Assembly: GCF_001870205.1 (NCBI RefSeq)
Contig: NZ_CP017267.1
Coordinates: 1,724,501 to 1,788,500, forward strand
Reading direction: 5' to 3'
Source: Vagococcus teuberi
GTDB taxonomy: Bacteria; Bacillota; Bacilli; Lactobacillales; Vagococcaceae
DNA: 64,000 nucleotides
Below the pieces are notes generated by a model. That model did not search any database and had not been told where the DNA came from. It saw only the letters and a program-made list of their open reading frames with translations. Of the stretch, positions 1-10,037 are shown in pieces. The position numbers and the translations under genes were made by a program. The stretch's first letter is position 1; every line of letters starts with the position of its first letter.

Positions 1-3
1 ACG

Positions 4-2610
4 TTATATCCATTCATGATATTTTTTAATGTATATTTTTTTGATTAATTGTTGTAAAACAAGATATGAAAAACTAATTCCTATTAACCATATCCAGTAT
101 TCACTAGGTAGTGCTCCAAAATCAAATGCTTGTCTGAGTGGTTCAAATAAAATAATAAATAATCCTGAACCAATTGCTAAACTACTCATAATTAACATAG
201 GCGGACTGGCTATACTTTGAATGAATGGAATTTTTTCCGTACGAATGACATGCACAACCAGTGTTTGCGTAAATAATCCAACTAAGAACCAACCAGATTG
301 GAAAACACTTTGCTGTGCAACTGTATTAGCTCCAATCACAAACCACATTACAGCAAACGTGATAATATCAAAAATACTACTGATTGGGCCAATAAAAAGA
401 GTGAAATGCAACAGATTTTTTATATCAAATCTTACTGGTTTCATAATTTGCTCTTCATCGACATTATCCCACGGCATAGCAAGTTGTGAAATATCATAAA
501 CTAAATTCTGTATTAATAATTGAATTGATAACATTGGTAAGAATGGTAAAAAAGCACTCGCAACTAAAACAGAAAAGACATTCCCAAAGTTTGAACTAAT
601 CGTAATCATGATGTATTTCATCATATTTTTAAATACTTTACGTCCTTCTAACACACCATCTTCCAATACAACTAAACTTTTTTCAAGAAGAATGATGGAA
701 CTTGCTTCTTTTGTAATATCAGCCGCAGTATCAACTGAAATCCCAACATCTGCCGCTCTTAACGCTGGAGCATCATTAATCCCATCTCCCATAAACCCGA
801 CTGTTTCACCTTGATCTTTTAACGTATTAATAATTCGTGCTTTTTGCATGGGGTTTAACTTCGCAAATAGTTGCACTTCATTCACTGCTTGTTTTAATTC
901 GTCATCATCCATAGTGTCTATGTCTGTTCCAATATATGATTTATCAACTTCAATGCCAACATCACGACACACTTTTCGAGACACAATTTCATTGTCTCCG
1001 GTTAAGACTTTTACATTGACTCCATGTTGATGCAATGAAGAAATCGCTGTAACTGCTGATTGTTTTGCTGGGTCTAAGAATCCAACAAACCCAACCAGTA
1101 TCATATCTGACTCATCACTAACAGCATAAGTTGGCGTGTTATGGACATCTCGTTTATAAGCAACAGTAATCACACGCATCCCTTGTTCATTCATTCGTCT
1201 GTTTACATCTGACATTTGTTCAATCAACTCATCAGTGAGCGGAACAATTTCATCATCAATTTCAACAGATGAACAAATTGCCGCCATCTCTTCAACGGCT
1301 CCTTTTGTTATCATCAGTTGATGGCCGTCTCTTTTTAGCGCAACTGTCAAACGACGTCTAGAAAAATCAAATGGAATCTCATCTATTTTTTCAATTTTAT
1401 CTGTTATCATTTTATCTGGATTGGTTTCATAATAATTAATAATGGCGTGATCCATTAAGTTTTTCCAACCTGTTTGATAGTTTGAATTGAGATAGGCCAT
1501 ATCTAATACTTTTTGATTTGAATCACCTAAAGGACTAACATGTTCTACTAATACCACTCTATCTTCTGTAATAGTTCCTGTCTTATCAGTACAAAGAACG
1601 GTCATAGACCCTAAGTTTTGAATAGCATTTAATTCTTTTACAATTACTTTTTTCTTAGCTAGTGTTTGTGACCCTTTAGCTAAGTTACTAGTCACAATCA
1701 TTGGCAACATTTCTGGTGTTAACCCAACTGCAACTGCTATCGCAAAGAAGAACGCTTGTGTCCAATCCCCTTTTGATAAACCATTTATCAAAAATACGAC
1801 CGGGAACAATACTGTGACCATCTTTAGTAATAATTTACTGATACGATTTAAATCACGGTCAAAACTTGTTAACGCACGGGCTGTACTAGCAGATTTCGCA
1901 ATATCCCCAAAGAATGTATCTTGACCTGTTCTTAAAATAATGACTTCACCTTGACCACTCAAGATATCTGTCCCCATAAATACTAAATTATTTAAATCAA
2001 TCGCTGAAGTATCTTCATCAACTTTTACATCGACTTTATCTGACTCAAATTTTTCAACTGGCATTGACTCCCCTGTTAAAGAAGACTGATTAACGAACAA
2101 GTCTTTCGTCCAAATAAGAACCCCATCTGCTGGTATCATATCTCCAGCTGATAAATACACAATATCTCCAGGTACCACATCTTCCATTGGACGTTCTTTT
2201 ATCTCGCCATCTCTTTTAACCGCACTAGTATGTTTCACCAAATTTTGTAATGACAGTGACTCTTTTTGTGCTTTAAAGTCTTGCGTAAAACGAATAAAAG
2301 CACTGATTAAAATCATCGTAGTCATCACAAGAACCGCTTCAAAATCTTTTGTTAAAGCTGAAACGATTAATAATGCTGCTAAAACATAAATAAATGGATC
2401 CATGAATGATTCAAATAACACTCTATACCAAGGTTTAGGTTTTTGCACATTCACTTTGTTCTCACCAAATTCATCTAGCCGTTTTTCAGCATCTTCTGAA
2501 CTAAGTCCATCAGGTGAGGTTCGAAACTCCATCATCAACTCTCGAACACTTAGATTAGACAGTTTTTTTAGTTCATCATTTTTTTTATTAACTGCTTCTT
2601 CTTTTGCCAT
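4..2610 (-). CDS. mgtA: Magnesium-translocating P-type ATPase (MgtA type)
   Basis: Membrane ATPase that imports Mg2+ using ATP (P-type IIIB). The 868-aa product has the phosphorylation motif DKTGT with Asp at about residue 342, the actuator motif LTGES, the hinge GDGINDAP, and paired membrane helices before the phosphorylation domain and at the C-terminus. Length fits the family (about 850-900 aa). I chose the ATG at 2610 (MAKEEAVN) because AGGAGG lies 7 bases upstream; an ATG six bases further up touches that site. The preceding 260 bases hold the aquaporin terminator and AT-rich DNA; I saw no M-box-like leader. Two further Mg2+ transporters (mgtE, corA) lie near 32-34 kb. Confidence 0.93.
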   Translation of the reverse strand: MAKEEAVNKKNDELKKLSNLSVRELMMEFRTSPDGLSSEDAEKRLDEFGENKVNVQKPKPWYRVLFESFMDPFIYVLAALLIVSALTKDFEAVLVMTTMILISAFIRFTQDFKAQKESLSLQNLVKHTSAVKRDGEIKERPMEDVVPGDIVYLSAGDMIPADGVLIWTKDLFVNQSSLTGESMPVEKFESDKVDVKVDEDTSAIDLNNLVFMGTDILSGQGEVIILRTGQDTFFGDIAKSASTARALTSFDRDLNRISKLLLKMVTVLFPVVFLINGLSKGDWTQAFFFAIAVAVGLTPEMLPMIVTSNLAKGSQTLAKKKVIVKELNAIQNLGSMTVLCTDKTGTITEDRVVLVEHVSPLGDSNQKVLDMAYLNSNYQTGWKNLMDHAIINYYETNPDKMITDKIEKIDEIPFDFSRRRLTVALKRDGHQLMITKGAVEEMAAICSSVEIDDEIVPLTDELIEQMSDVNRRMNEQGMRVITVAYKRDVHNTPTYAVSDESDMILVGFVGFLDPAKQSAVTAISSLHQHGVNVKVLTGDNEIVSRKVCRDVGIEVDKSYIGTDIDTMDDDELKQAVNEVQLFAKLNPMQKARIINTLKDQGETVGFMGDGINDAPALRAADVGISVDTAADITKEASSIILLEKSLVVLEDGVLEGRKVFKNMMKYIMITISSNFGNVFSVLVASAFLPFLPMLSIQLLIQNLVYDISQLAMPWDNVDEEQIMKPVRFDIKNLLHFTLFIGPISSIFDIITFAVMWFVIGANTVAQQSVFQSGWFLVGLFTQTLVVHVIRTEKIPFIQSIASPPMLIMSSLAIGSGLFIILFEPLRQAFDFGALPSEYWIWLIGISFSYLVLQQLIKKIYIKKYHEWI

Positions 2611-2830
2611 GTGCATTCCTCCTACAACTAAATTCTCCTCCTTATCATAACATGCATCAGTATTCTTTTCATTTAATCTGAGTTTTTATAAATAAAGTGT
2701 ACATTTTTTGTAAAAAACTAGATAAAAACCTTAATTATCCAACTTATAAAACAAACCATTGCGTTTACTAATCATTTTATAACAGACTAATAGATTTATT
2801 AACTAATACTTAACCTCTAGATGAAAACAA

Positions 2831-2864
2831 AAAACAACCACAGCCTATTGACCATGATTGTTTT
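2831..2864 (-). terminator. Rho-independent terminator of the acyl-CoA operon
   Basis: On the minus strand a 13-bp stem with three G-U pairs (arm AAAACAATCATGG), an 8-base loop, then a U-rich tail. It lies just past the aquaporin stop codon, at the end of the seven-gene operon. Confidence 0.75.
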
Positions 2865-2870
2865 AAGATA

Positions 2871-3530
2871 TTATTCTTCTGTTTGTAATAATGTTTTTGC
2901 AATTACTGCCGCAATCAATCCACCAACTAATGGTGCTAAGATGTATAACCATAATTGACTCATAGCATCGCCACCTACAAATAAGGCTGGTGACATACTT
3001 CTAACTGGGTTAACTGACATACCTGTTAATGGTACACCGATAAAATGTAGCATTGTTAAAGTTAAACCAATTGCTAAACCATTATATGATGTTTCACCTT
3101 TTTTACTTGTTACAGACATAATCACAAATACCAAAATGGCTGTTAGTGTCATTTCAATGATGAATGCACCAGCTGTTGAAATATCTTGATAAGTTGTTTG
3201 AGCTAAGTTCTCTACACCTAAATCAGTCATTCCTAAAATTAATCTTAATAGACCAGTACCGAGTATTGCGCCAATCATTTGTCCAACAACATAAACAACA
3301 AATTCTTTGACATCCATACGTTTGTTCACTAAAAATGCTAATGTCACAGCTGGGTTTAAATGTGCCCCAGAAATTTGACCGATTGTATTAGCCGCAACCA
3401 TAATAGCTAAACCAAAACCTAATCCAATACCTAATGTTCCAACGACATTACCACTTAAGACTGCTGTACCTGTACCAATAAAGACTAAAAAGAATGTCCC
3501 TATTACTTCTGCTAAACCTTTTTTTACCAA
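2871..3530 (-). CDS. MIP-family aquaporin / glycerol facilitator
   Basis: Six-helix channel of the major intrinsic protein family, 219 aa, moving water and possibly small neutral solutes. The first pore loop has the canonical NPA (SGAHLNPAVT); the second reads NPVRS instead of NPARS, so one NPA box is altered. The start is TTG at 3528-3530, with GGGGGA six bases upstream. It is the last gene of the minus-strand operon, 22 bp after the lactonase gene and followed by a terminator. Water versus glycerol or another solute cannot be settled from sequence alone. Confidence 0.88.
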   Translation of the reverse strand: MVKKGLAEVIGTFFLVFIGTGTAVLSGNVVGTLGIGLGFGLAIMVAANTIGQISGAHLNPAVTLAFLVNKRMDVKEFVVYVVGQMIGAILGTGLLRLILGMTDLGVENLAQTTYQDISTAGAFIIEMTLTAILVFVIMSVTSKKGETSYNGLAIGLTLTMLHFIGVPLTGMSVNPVRSMSPALFVGGDAMSQLWLYILAPLVGGLIAAVIAKTLLQTEE

Positions 3531-3552
3531 AATACTTCCCCCTATTTTACAT

Positions 3553-4416
3553 TTACCTTATAATTCTTTCTCTAGAACGCTCTAGAGTGTCTACCTTTTC
3601 TTTACCCTCTTGGTCCCACTGAATCATACGATAAAAGGCATCATGATAGAAAATAAATTTATAATTGTTTTCATATGCTTCTTTTAACCATTTTTCTTTA
3701 TTTGCTATGGATGTCATTGGGTAATCATCATAAGCGAGTACCCATAAAGAATTTTGATGAGCGTGAGTTGGCATGATATCTGCCATATGAATCATCGTCT
3801 CACCATTTTGTTCAAGTTTAATGACAGAGTGTCCATTACTATGTCCACCTGTATGTATCATTGTAATTCCTGGAGCCACTTCAATTTCGTCGTCATAAAT
3901 CGCTACTTGATCTACGATTGGTTCCCAATTATAGGCCCAATAAGTACTCTTCGAGCGTATATTAGGATGTTGCATTTCTTCCCACTCAATGGCTTGAACA
4001 TATATTTTTGCATTTGGAAAGACAGATACATAACCACCATCGTCAGTTGGTTTAGTTAATCCAGTTGCATGGTCAAAGTGCATGTGAGTCATTAACAGAA
4101 AGTCAATGTCTTCAAAAGTCAATCCTAATTCTTTTAAAGATGACTCAACTTCAGACTCCCAAGCAACACCGAAAATCTTCTTTTGTTTATCCGTAAATTT
4201 TCCATTTCCTACACCAGCGTCAATCAAGTAATTTTTACCTTGATATTGAATTAATATAGGGTCTGTCGGTAACTCAATCTGATTTTTTTCGTTCACTGGA
4301 TATTTTCTTATCCAGACTGGTTTTGGTACAACGCCAAACATCGCTCCACCATCCAAACAAGTCATTCCACCTTCTAACCAGGTTAATGTCATATCATGAA
4401 ACGTTAATGTATCCAT
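3553..4416 (-). CDS. ytnP: Metallo-beta-lactamase-fold hydrolase, YtnP-like lactonase
   Basis: A 287-aa dinuclear-metal hydrolase closely resembling Bacillus YtnP, a lactonase able to open acyl-homoserine-lactone rings. The N-terminal [12 protein letters not shown] block is typical of that family. Metal ligands are visible: H111-x-H113-x-D115-H116, H188 and D213. GGAGG lies upstream of the ATG. It sits 22 bp after the CoA-transferase and 22 bp before the aquaporin in one operon. Family and fold are clear; a quorum-quenching role is not shown, and within this operon a lactone or ester from acyl-CoA metabolism is an equally plausible substrate. Confidence 0.85.
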   Translation of the reverse strand: MDTLTFHDMTLTWLEGGMTCLDGGAMFGVVPKPVWIRKYPVNEKNQIELPTDPILIQYQGKNYLIDAGVGNGKFTDKQKKIFGVAWESEVESSLKELGLTFEDIDFLLMTHMHFDHATGLTKPTDDGGYVSVFPNAKIYVQAIEWEEMQHPNIRSKSTYWAYNWEPIVDQVAIYDDEIEVAPGITMIHTGGHSNGHSVIKLEQNGETMIHMADIMPTHAHQNSLWVLAYDDYPMTSIANKEKWLKEAYENNYKFIFYHDAFYRMIQWDQEGKEKVDTLERSRERIIR

Positions 4417-4438
4417 CTGATTTCCTCCTAGTAGTTGA

Positions 4439-5725
4439 TTACATATAGTTCATTTCTTTAGCTTTTGCTTTTAATTCATCTCTAAATTTAGGATGAGCAA
4501 TATTGATTAATCTTTCCGTTCGTTCAAAAATTGTACTACCCTTTAATTCTGCACTCCCATACTCAGTCACTACAGTATCAATATCATTTTTTGATGTTGC
4601 AACAGGAGCACCTTCGAATAAAGTTGGTACGATTGTCGAAATCTCATCATTTTTAGCTGTCGAGTATAAACAAATAATTCCAGTACCACTCTCTGTTAAA
4701 CGTACCCCTTTCATAAAATCAGATTGGCCGCCTGTCGACGAATAGTAAAGCCCTTTCACTCTTTCTGAATTACATTGACCAAGGAAATCAACTTCAATAG
4801 CAGAATTAATCGCAAATAAGTGTTTCATCTGACTAATTGTGTCAAAACTATTTGTGTAGTCACACGGTAACATTAAAATGTCTGGGTTATTATTCATGAA
4901 TTCATAAAGTCGCTTGCTTCCGATGGCAAAAGTCGCAACTGACTTACCATTATGAATTTCTTTTTTACTATTATCAATAACGCCTTTTTCAGTTAAGTCA
5001 ACTAATTTTTCAGGAAGCATTTCTGTATGCAATCCTAAATGTTTTTTCTCTGTCAAATATTCCATTACAGCATTAGGCATTGCACCAAAACCAATTTGCA
5101 ATGTGTCACCATCTTTTACTTTTTTCGCAATTTCACGACCAACAGCTAAATCTTTTTCATTTGGTGTTGGACTAACAAGTTCTGGTAACTCAACATTATT
5201 TTCAATTAAAGCATCGACTTGGCTGATGTGAATTGTATTTTTTTCACCAAATGTTCTTGGCATATTTTCGTTCACTTCTAAAACAATTCGTTTAGCACCT
5301 TCGACTAATGAGGCAACGTAAGATGGACTAGTACCTAATGAAAAGTTTCCATCTTCATCCATTGGCGATACTGTTGCCATAATGATTAATTTGTCACCTT
5401 CACGTTTTTTCAAAATAGAAGGGATGTCAGAAAAATGATTTGGTAGCAAATCAATGTTCCCTGCATTCATTCCTTTTCTATCCATGCCTGATAAAAAGAT
5501 TGAAATTTGGCGTAATTTTGATTTTTCTACATCAACGGTTGGAAAACTAGGTAGCATACGATATAAAGAGTTACCCTCTAATGTATCCATTTCACGAATA
5601 GCATCTAATAATGCGGGTGGTTCACCCGGCATTATAGGGAAAACAATAGCGTCTCCTGGTTCAACGACGCTGACTGCATCTTTTGCTGACTTTATTTTTT
5701 CATTATATAAGTTATCGTAATTCAT
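4439..5725 (-). CDS. Acetyl-CoA hydrolase/transferase family (butyryl- or 4-hydroxybutyrate-type CoA-transferase)
   Basis: Moves CoA between short-chain acids, for example butyryl-CoA + acetate to butyrate + acetyl-CoA. The 428-aa length fits the butyryl/4-hydroxybutyrate CoA-transferase group. The [11 protein letters not shown] block (150-160) and GLHTEMLPE with the likely catalytic Glu235 are characteristic. I chose the ATG at 5725 ([10 protein letters not shown]), with AAGGAGAG seven bases upstream; the reading frame stays open upstream into the crotonase gene, but that part is not credible protein. It lies 40 bp after the crotonase gene. Substrate choice among acetate, propionate, butyrate and 4-hydroxybutyrate is inference. 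Confidence 0.87.
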   Translation of the reverse strand: MNYDNLYNEKIKSAKDAVSVVEPGDAIVFPIMPGEPPALLDAIREMDTLEGNSLYRMLPSFPTVDVEKSKLRQISIFLSGMDRKGMNAGNIDLLPNHFSDIPSILKKREGDKLIIMATVSPMDEDGNFSLGTSPSYVASLVEGAKRIVLEVNENMPRTFGEKNTIHISQVDALIENNVELPELVSPTPNEKDLAVGREIAKKVKDGDTLQIGFGAMPNAVMEYLTEKKHLGLHTEMLPEKLVDLTEKGVIDNSKKEIHNGKSVATFAIGSKRLYEFMNNNPDILMLPCDYTNSFDTISQMKHLFAINSAIEVDFLGQCNSERVKGLYYSSTGGQSDFMKGVRLTESGTGIICLYSTAKNDEISTIVPTLFEGAPVATSKNDIDTVVTEYGSAELKGSTIFERTERLINIAHPKFRDELKAKAKEMNYM

Positions 5726-5765
5726 GGTTAAACTCTCCTTATTATTGTCAGTTTTTTCTGAATTT

Positions 5766-6551
5766 TCAGTTTTTTTCAAATTTAGGTTTACGTTTGTTAA
5801 TGAAAGCGTCCATGCCTTCTGTTTGATCTTTCGTTGAAAACAGCGAGCCAAATACTTCTGCTTCAAGTCTTAATCCATTTGATAAGCTCATTTCAATTCC
5901 TGCATCAATGACTTCTTTGCTTAATTCTACTGCAAGTGGTGCATTCTTTTTAACTTGGTTTGCTAATTCTATTGCTTCGTTTTGCAAACTATCAAAACTA
6001 ACCACTTTATTAACTAATCCCATAATTAGTGCATCTTCAGCTGAAACAATTTTTCCAGTAAAGATTAATTCTTTTGCTATACCTGTACCAACTAAACGAG
6101 ATAAACGTTGTGTTCCACCAAATCCTGGAATAATTCCTAAACCAACTTCTGGTTGACCGAATTTTGCATTATCTGAAGCAATTCTCATATCACATGCTAA
6201 AGCTAATTCACATCCACCACCAAGTGCAAAACCATTGACACAAGCAATTGTCGGTTGTCTTAATGTACCTAATTTCATAAATACATCATTTCCAATTTCT
6301 GAAAACGCACGTCCTTCAAAAACTGTTTTGTCTTTCATCTCAGCAATATCTGCTCCTGCAACAAATGCTCTATCACCTGTTCCTGTAACAAGTAAGACAT
6401 CAATATCTTGACGAGAGCTGACTTCATCAATTGCTTTACTAATTTCTTCTAAAACACCTGTACTTAATGCGTTTAACATTTTAGGGCGTTCAATTTTTAA
6501 CGTTCCAACACCGTTTTCGACAGATAAACTTAGATATTTATATGATTTCAT
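5766..6551 (-). CDS. crt: Enoyl-CoA hydratase (crotonase)
   Basis: Adds water across the double bond of crotonyl-CoA, or the reverse, in C4 acyl-CoA metabolism; cytosolic. The 261-aa protein has the oxyanion-hole motif AGADI (65-69), the GGGCELALACD block with Glu115 and QPEVGLGIIPGFGG with Glu135, so both catalytic glutamates are present. It lies 15 bp after hbd in the operon. The crotonase fold also covers isomerases, but the Glu pair and the neighbours favour hydratase. Confidence 0.92.
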   Translation of the reverse strand: MKSYKYLSLSVENGVGTLKIERPKMLNALSTGVLEEISKAIDEVSSRQDIDVLLVTGTGDRAFVAGADIAEMKDKTVFEGRAFSEIGNDVFMKLGTLRQPTIACVNGFALGGGCELALACDMRIASDNAKFGQPEVGLGIIPGFGGTQRLSRLVGTGIAKELIFTGKIVSAEDALIMGLVNKVVSFDSLQNEAIELANQVKKNAPLAVELSKEVIDAGIEMSLSNGLRLEAEVFGSLFSTKDQTEGMDAFINKRKPKFEKN

Positions 6552-6566
6552 AACTGATTCCTCCCA

Positions 6567-7421
6567 TTATTTTTTATAGTCGTAAAAGCCTTTTCTAGTT
6601 TTGTTACCTAACCATCCTGCTTCAACATATTTTTTAAGTAATGGAGCTGGACGATATTTAGAATCATTAAATCCATCATATAATACGTTCATGATAGCTA
6701 AACATGTATCTAAACCAATGTAGTCAGCTAGAGCTAAAGGCCCCATTGGGTGATTTGCACCTAATGTCATTGATTCATCAATTTCTGCTGCTGTTGCAAT
6801 GCCTTCACCTAGTACAAAAATGGCTTCATTGATCATAGGAATTAAAATACGGTTTACCGCAAATCCTGGTGAATCTTTAATATCGATTGATACTTTTCTC
6901 ATTTTGCTCGCTACATCTAAAATAGAGTTTGCTGTTTCATCACTTGTTGCCAGACCATGGTTAATCTCAACTAATTTCATCAGTGGTACTGGATTAAAGA
7001 AATGCATTCCGACTATTTTTTCTGGTCTACTTGTTACTGAAGCGATTTCAGTAATTGATAAAGAAGATGTGTTTGTGGCTAAAATTATATGTTCTGGTAC
7101 AATCGCGTCTAACTGTCTAAAAATATCTAATTTGATTTTTTTATTTTCAGTAGCTGCTTCAATTACTAAATCAACATTTTTTGCATCTTCATAAGATGTT
7201 GATAGGGTAATTCTATCTAAAATTTCTTTTACTTCGTCTTCTGTTTTAGATCCGCGTTTAACTGACTTTTCTAGAAACCTTTTAATTTTATCCAATCCGT
7301 TTTGTGTTGCAGTATCGTTAATGTCGTTCATATAAACGTTGTATCCAACTGTTGCTAATACTTGAACAATCCCATTACCCATTTGTCCTGCTCCAACAAC
7401 CATTACATTTTTAATATCCAT
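6567..7421 (-). CDS. hbd: 3-hydroxybutyryl-CoA dehydrogenase
   Basis: NAD(P)-dependent interconversion of acetoacetyl-CoA and 3-hydroxybutyryl-CoA. The 284-aa protein has the N-terminal dinucleotide motif GAGQMG (10-15), then [15 protein letters not shown] carrying catalytic His140 and Glu152, and the C-terminal dimerisation region. Length is that of stand-alone bacterial Hbd, without a fused crotonase. One base separates it from the preceding acyl-CoA dehydrogenase gene, which implies tight co-translation. Confidence 0.94.
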   Translation of the reverse strand: MDIKNVMVVGAGQMGNGIVQVLATVGYNVYMNDINDTATQNGLDKIKRFLEKSVKRGSKTEDEVKEILDRITLSTSYEDAKNVDLVIEAATENKKIKLDIFRQLDAIVPEHIILATNTSSLSITEIASVTSRPEKIVGMHFFNPVPLMKLVEINHGLATSDETANSILDVASKMRKVSIDIKDSPGFAVNRILIPMINEAIFVLGEGIATAAEIDESMTLGANHPMGPLALADYIGLDTCLAIMNVLYDGFNDSKYRPAPLLKKYVEAGWLGNKTRKGFYDYKK

Positions 7422-7422
7422 T

Positions 7423-8556
7423 TTATTCTTCCTTTACTTTACATTTTTTATTTACCCATGGTTTTGCTATGATACTTCTTAATCTATCTGAAGATGAACC
7501 GTAGATGGCTGTGATTTTAGCATCACGCACGAAACGTTCAATGTCGTTATTTCGCATATACCCATAACCACCACTCATATTAATAATGCTCTCAGTTGTT
7601 TCTATAGCGAGATTTGACGCTGTCAGTTTCGTCATCGCAACCATTCTCTCGTCTTGTTCTTGCCTTGAATTGATGACTTGCATCAATAATGATCTGGCAG
7701 AATAAATCCCTGTTTCAATATCAGCTAGTTTATATTGAATCGAAGCCATATCGATTAAGCGTTTTCCTAAATTTCTATTATAAGAAACATATTTCAACCC
7801 TCTATCTAATGCCCCACCAGCAATACCTAGCGATTGAGCTGCAACTGCTAAGCGGTTTCTATTTAAAATTGAGTCGATTTGTGGTAAGCCATTTACCACC
7901 CCACCAAGTAGATTATCATCAGTCAATTGAACCTTATCAAGTTGAACGCTTGCTACTGGAAGAGCCTTAATACCCATTTTCTCTTCAAGTTCGCCAACTT
8001 TTAAGCCATTTGTTTTTTTGTCTATAACAAAGATGGCATATCCTTGTGTTCCATCCAATGCAATTGTTTTTGCAGCAATTAATAAAACACTCGCTATTGG
8101 TGAGTTGGAGATATAATCTTTATTACCAGATAACACCCATCCTGTTTCAGTTTGGTGTGCAACTGTTTTCATTTCTTCAATCTCACTACCTGTAATTGGC
8201 TCATTTAGAGCAAAGCATCCATAGATTTCTCCATGTAATGCTTTTTCTAAATAGCGTTCTTTTTGTTGTGTTGTTCCAAATGTTGAAATAGGCCAAACAC
8301 AATGGCTTTCTTGAGTTAACAAAATACTTCCAAGTGCGGGGAAATTCTTTGAGACTAGGCGAATGACACTTAAGTAATCATGGTACGTTAAGTCATTTAG
8401 ATTTTTATACAAACTAGGGAGAATCGCCAGACTAAACAAATGAATCATTTGTTCTTCTGGAAATTTGTCCACGGTGTCGTAATATCTTGCTGCTTTAGCA
8501 AGCTCTTGATGAGAGTAATCAGTCACTTGTAATACCAACTCATGTCTTTTATCCAT
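7423..8556 (-). CDS. Acyl-CoA dehydrogenase-like protein lacking the usual catalytic Glu
   Basis: A 377-aa flavoprotein-like member of the acyl-CoA dehydrogenase family, third step of the C4 route if active. The FAD region [11 protein letters not shown] and the C-terminal helical domain are recognisable. The catalytic base normally sits in YEGTxEIQR near the C-terminus; here that stretch reads [12 protein letters not shown], with Gly353 in place of Glu. The alternative position used by isovaleryl-type enzymes also lacks Glu ([10 protein letters not shown]). The start ATG follows AAGGAG. No etfAB partner is in the window. It may use another base, act as a non-dehydrogenase, or be impaired. Confidence 0.82.
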   Translation of the reverse strand: MDKRHELVLQVTDYSHQELAKAARYYDTVDKFPEEQMIHLFSLAILPSLYKNLNDLTYHDYLSVIRLVSKNFPALGSILLTQESHCVWPISTFGTTQQKERYLEKALHGEIYGCFALNEPITGSEIEEMKTVAHQTETGWVLSGNKDYISNSPIASVLLIAAKTIALDGTQGYAIFVIDKKTNGLKVGELEEKMGIKALPVASVQLDKVQLTDDNLLGGVVNGLPQIDSILNRNRLAVAAQSLGIAGGALDRGLKYVSYNRNLGKRLIDMASIQYKLADIETGIYSARSLLMQVINSRQEQDERMVAMTKLTASNLAIETTESIINMSGGYGYMRNNDIERFVRDAKITAIYGSSSDRLRSIIAKPWVNKKCKVKEE

Positions 8557-8581
8557 TGTGTTGACTCCTTTACTTCAATAA

Positions 8582-9763
8582 TTAGCCACGTTTAACAACT
8601 AAAGCAATACCTTGTCCGCCACCAATACATAGTGTTGCTAAACCATTTTTCGCATCACGTTTTTTCATTTCATGTAGTAATGTTACTAAGATACGTGCAC
8701 CACTTGCTCCGATTGGATGTCCTAGAGCAATTGCGCCACCATTAACGTTTGTAATGTCTTCATTTAATCCTAATTCTTGCGCTACGCTCATTGCTTGAGA
8801 CGCAAATGCTTCATTTGATTCAACTAAATCTAAATCATCAACTGTTAAACCAGCTTTTTCCAATGCTTTTTTAGTTGCAGGAATTGGTCCAGTTCCCATA
8901 ATCGTTGGATCCACACCAGCAGAAGCATATGATTCAATTGATGCTAAAACTTCTAGACCTAACTCATCTGCTTTTTCACGTGACATTAATACTAAGATTG
9001 CTGCACCGTCATTTACGCCTGAAGCATTACCTGCTGTAACTGTCCCGTCTTTTTTAAATGCTGGACGTAAGTTTGATAATTTTTCTGCTGTAGAACCAAA
9101 ACGTGGAAATTCATCATCTTTAAAGATGACTGGTTCACCTTTACGTTGTGGAATTTCGATTTCAACGATTTCTTCTTTGAAACGACCTGATGTTACGGCT
9201 GCTTCAGCTTTGTTTTGGCTTTTAGCTGCAAATTCATCTTGCTGTTCTCTTGTGAAACCAAATTTTTCTGCAATGTTCTCTGCTGTGATTCCCATATGAA
9301 TTCCGTGGAAAGCATCTACTAAACCATCTGATAACATTGTATCGATTACTTTAGCATCTCCCATACGTTTACCCCAGCGTTCACTTTCTAAAATGTAAGG
9401 TGCTTGACTCATACTTTCAGTTCCGCCAGCAACAACAATCTCATTGTCACCTAACATGATAGATTGAGCAGCAAGAACGACTGTTTTTAATCCTGAACCA
9501 CAGACTTTATTAATTGTAAAAGCCGATTTTTCTTGAGGAATGCCAGCATTAATCGCCACTTGACGAGAAACGTTTTGACCTAATCCACTTGATAAAACAT
9601 TTCCTAAAATAACTTCATCAACTAATGATGGATCAAGGTTAATATCTTTAAGTGATGCTTCCAAAACTTTTTTGCCTAATTCAACTGCGTTCATGTTTTT
9701 TAGGCTTCCACCAAAACTTCCGATTGGACTTCTTCTTGCTGATACGATTACTACTTCTTTCAC
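8582..9763 (-). CDS. thlA: Acetyl-CoA C-acetyltransferase (thiolase)
   Basis: Condenses two acetyl-CoA to acetoacetyl-CoA, or cleaves it; first gene of the seven-gene operon. The 393-aa protein has nucleophile Cys88 (INKVCGSG), His349 in [10 protein letters not shown] and Cys379 in LCIGGGQG, the complete type II thiolase triad. GGAGG precedes the ATG. Its upstream region holds a possible cre-like site and a perfect palindrome, pointing to control by CcpA and a specific regulator. Confidence 0.94.
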   Translation of the reverse strand: MKEVVIVSARRSPIGSFGGSLKNMNAVELGKKVLEASLKDINLDPSLVDEVILGNVLSSGLGQNVSRQVAINAGIPQEKSAFTINKVCGSGLKTVVLAAQSIMLGDNEIVVAGGTESMSQAPYILESERWGKRMGDAKVIDTMLSDGLVDAFHGIHMGITAENIAEKFGFTREQQDEFAAKSQNKAEAAVTSGRFKEEIVEIEIPQRKGEPVIFKDDEFPRFGSTAEKLSNLRPAFKKDGTVTAGNASGVNDGAAILVLMSREKADELGLEVLASIESYASAGVDPTIMGTGPIPATKKALEKAGLTVDDLDLVESNEAFASQAMSVAQELGLNEDITNVNGGAIALGHPIGASGARILVTLLHEMKKRDAKNGLATLCIGGGQGIALVVKRG

Positions 9764-9789
9764 TTATGTTTCCTCCTATAGCGTCAATT

Positions 9790-9803
9790 AATAAAGCGCT
9801 TCA
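9790..9803 (-). promoter_or_regulatory. Possible cre (CcpA) site before thiolase
   Basis: The minus strand reads TGAAGCGCTTTATT between a TAAAAT -10-like box and the thiolase ribosome site. The core AGCGCT and right half fit the cre consensus; the left half is one base short, so this is a weak candidate. Position inside the transcribed leader would suit repression by a roadblock. Confidence 0.4.
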
Positions 9804-9861
9804 TTTACACTTATTATTTTATCCTTAATTCTAGTAAAAATCTAACAAGTAAATATAATTT

Positions 9862-9886
9862 CAACTATTAGTTAAACTAATAGTTG
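9862..9886. promoter_or_regulatory. Perfect palindrome in the thiolase-operon promoter
   Basis: Arms CAACTATTAG and CTAATAGTTG, 10 bp each and perfect, flank TTAAA. It lies about 100 bp upstream of the thiolase start. A near copy lies in the promoter of the glutaryl-CoA-dehydrogenase-like gene (12516-12538), so it is likely an operator for a shared regulator. Confidence 0.65.
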
Positions 9887-9992
9887 TTTTATACTTTTAA
9901 AAATCAAGGTTTTATCACATACTTTTACCAAACAGTACCATTTTATCTATAAATTTTTTTTAATAATTGATTAACTGTTTCTTTTAAAAATA

Positions 9993-10029
9993 AAAAGAAC
10001 AAAAGACTAATCTCGTCTCATGTCCTTTT
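9993..10029 (-). terminator. Terminator of the LysR gene
   Basis: Minus-strand 15-bp stem with one mismatch and two G-U pairs (arm ending TGAGAC, loop GAGATTA, return arm GTCTTTTGTTCTTTT), then a U-rich run. It starts 8 bp past the ancestral LysR stop at 10038. Confidence 0.65.
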
Positions 10030-10037
10030 ATTATACT

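Noticed and set aside
2617-2830. M-box magnesium riboswitch before mgtA
   Set aside because: The leader is short and AT-rich, and I found none of the conserved helices.
5726-5866. N-terminal extension of the CoA-transferase reading frame
   Set aside because: It overlaps the crotonase gene, is rich in Lys/Asn/Gln without family similarity, and a strong ribosome site precedes the ATG at 5725.
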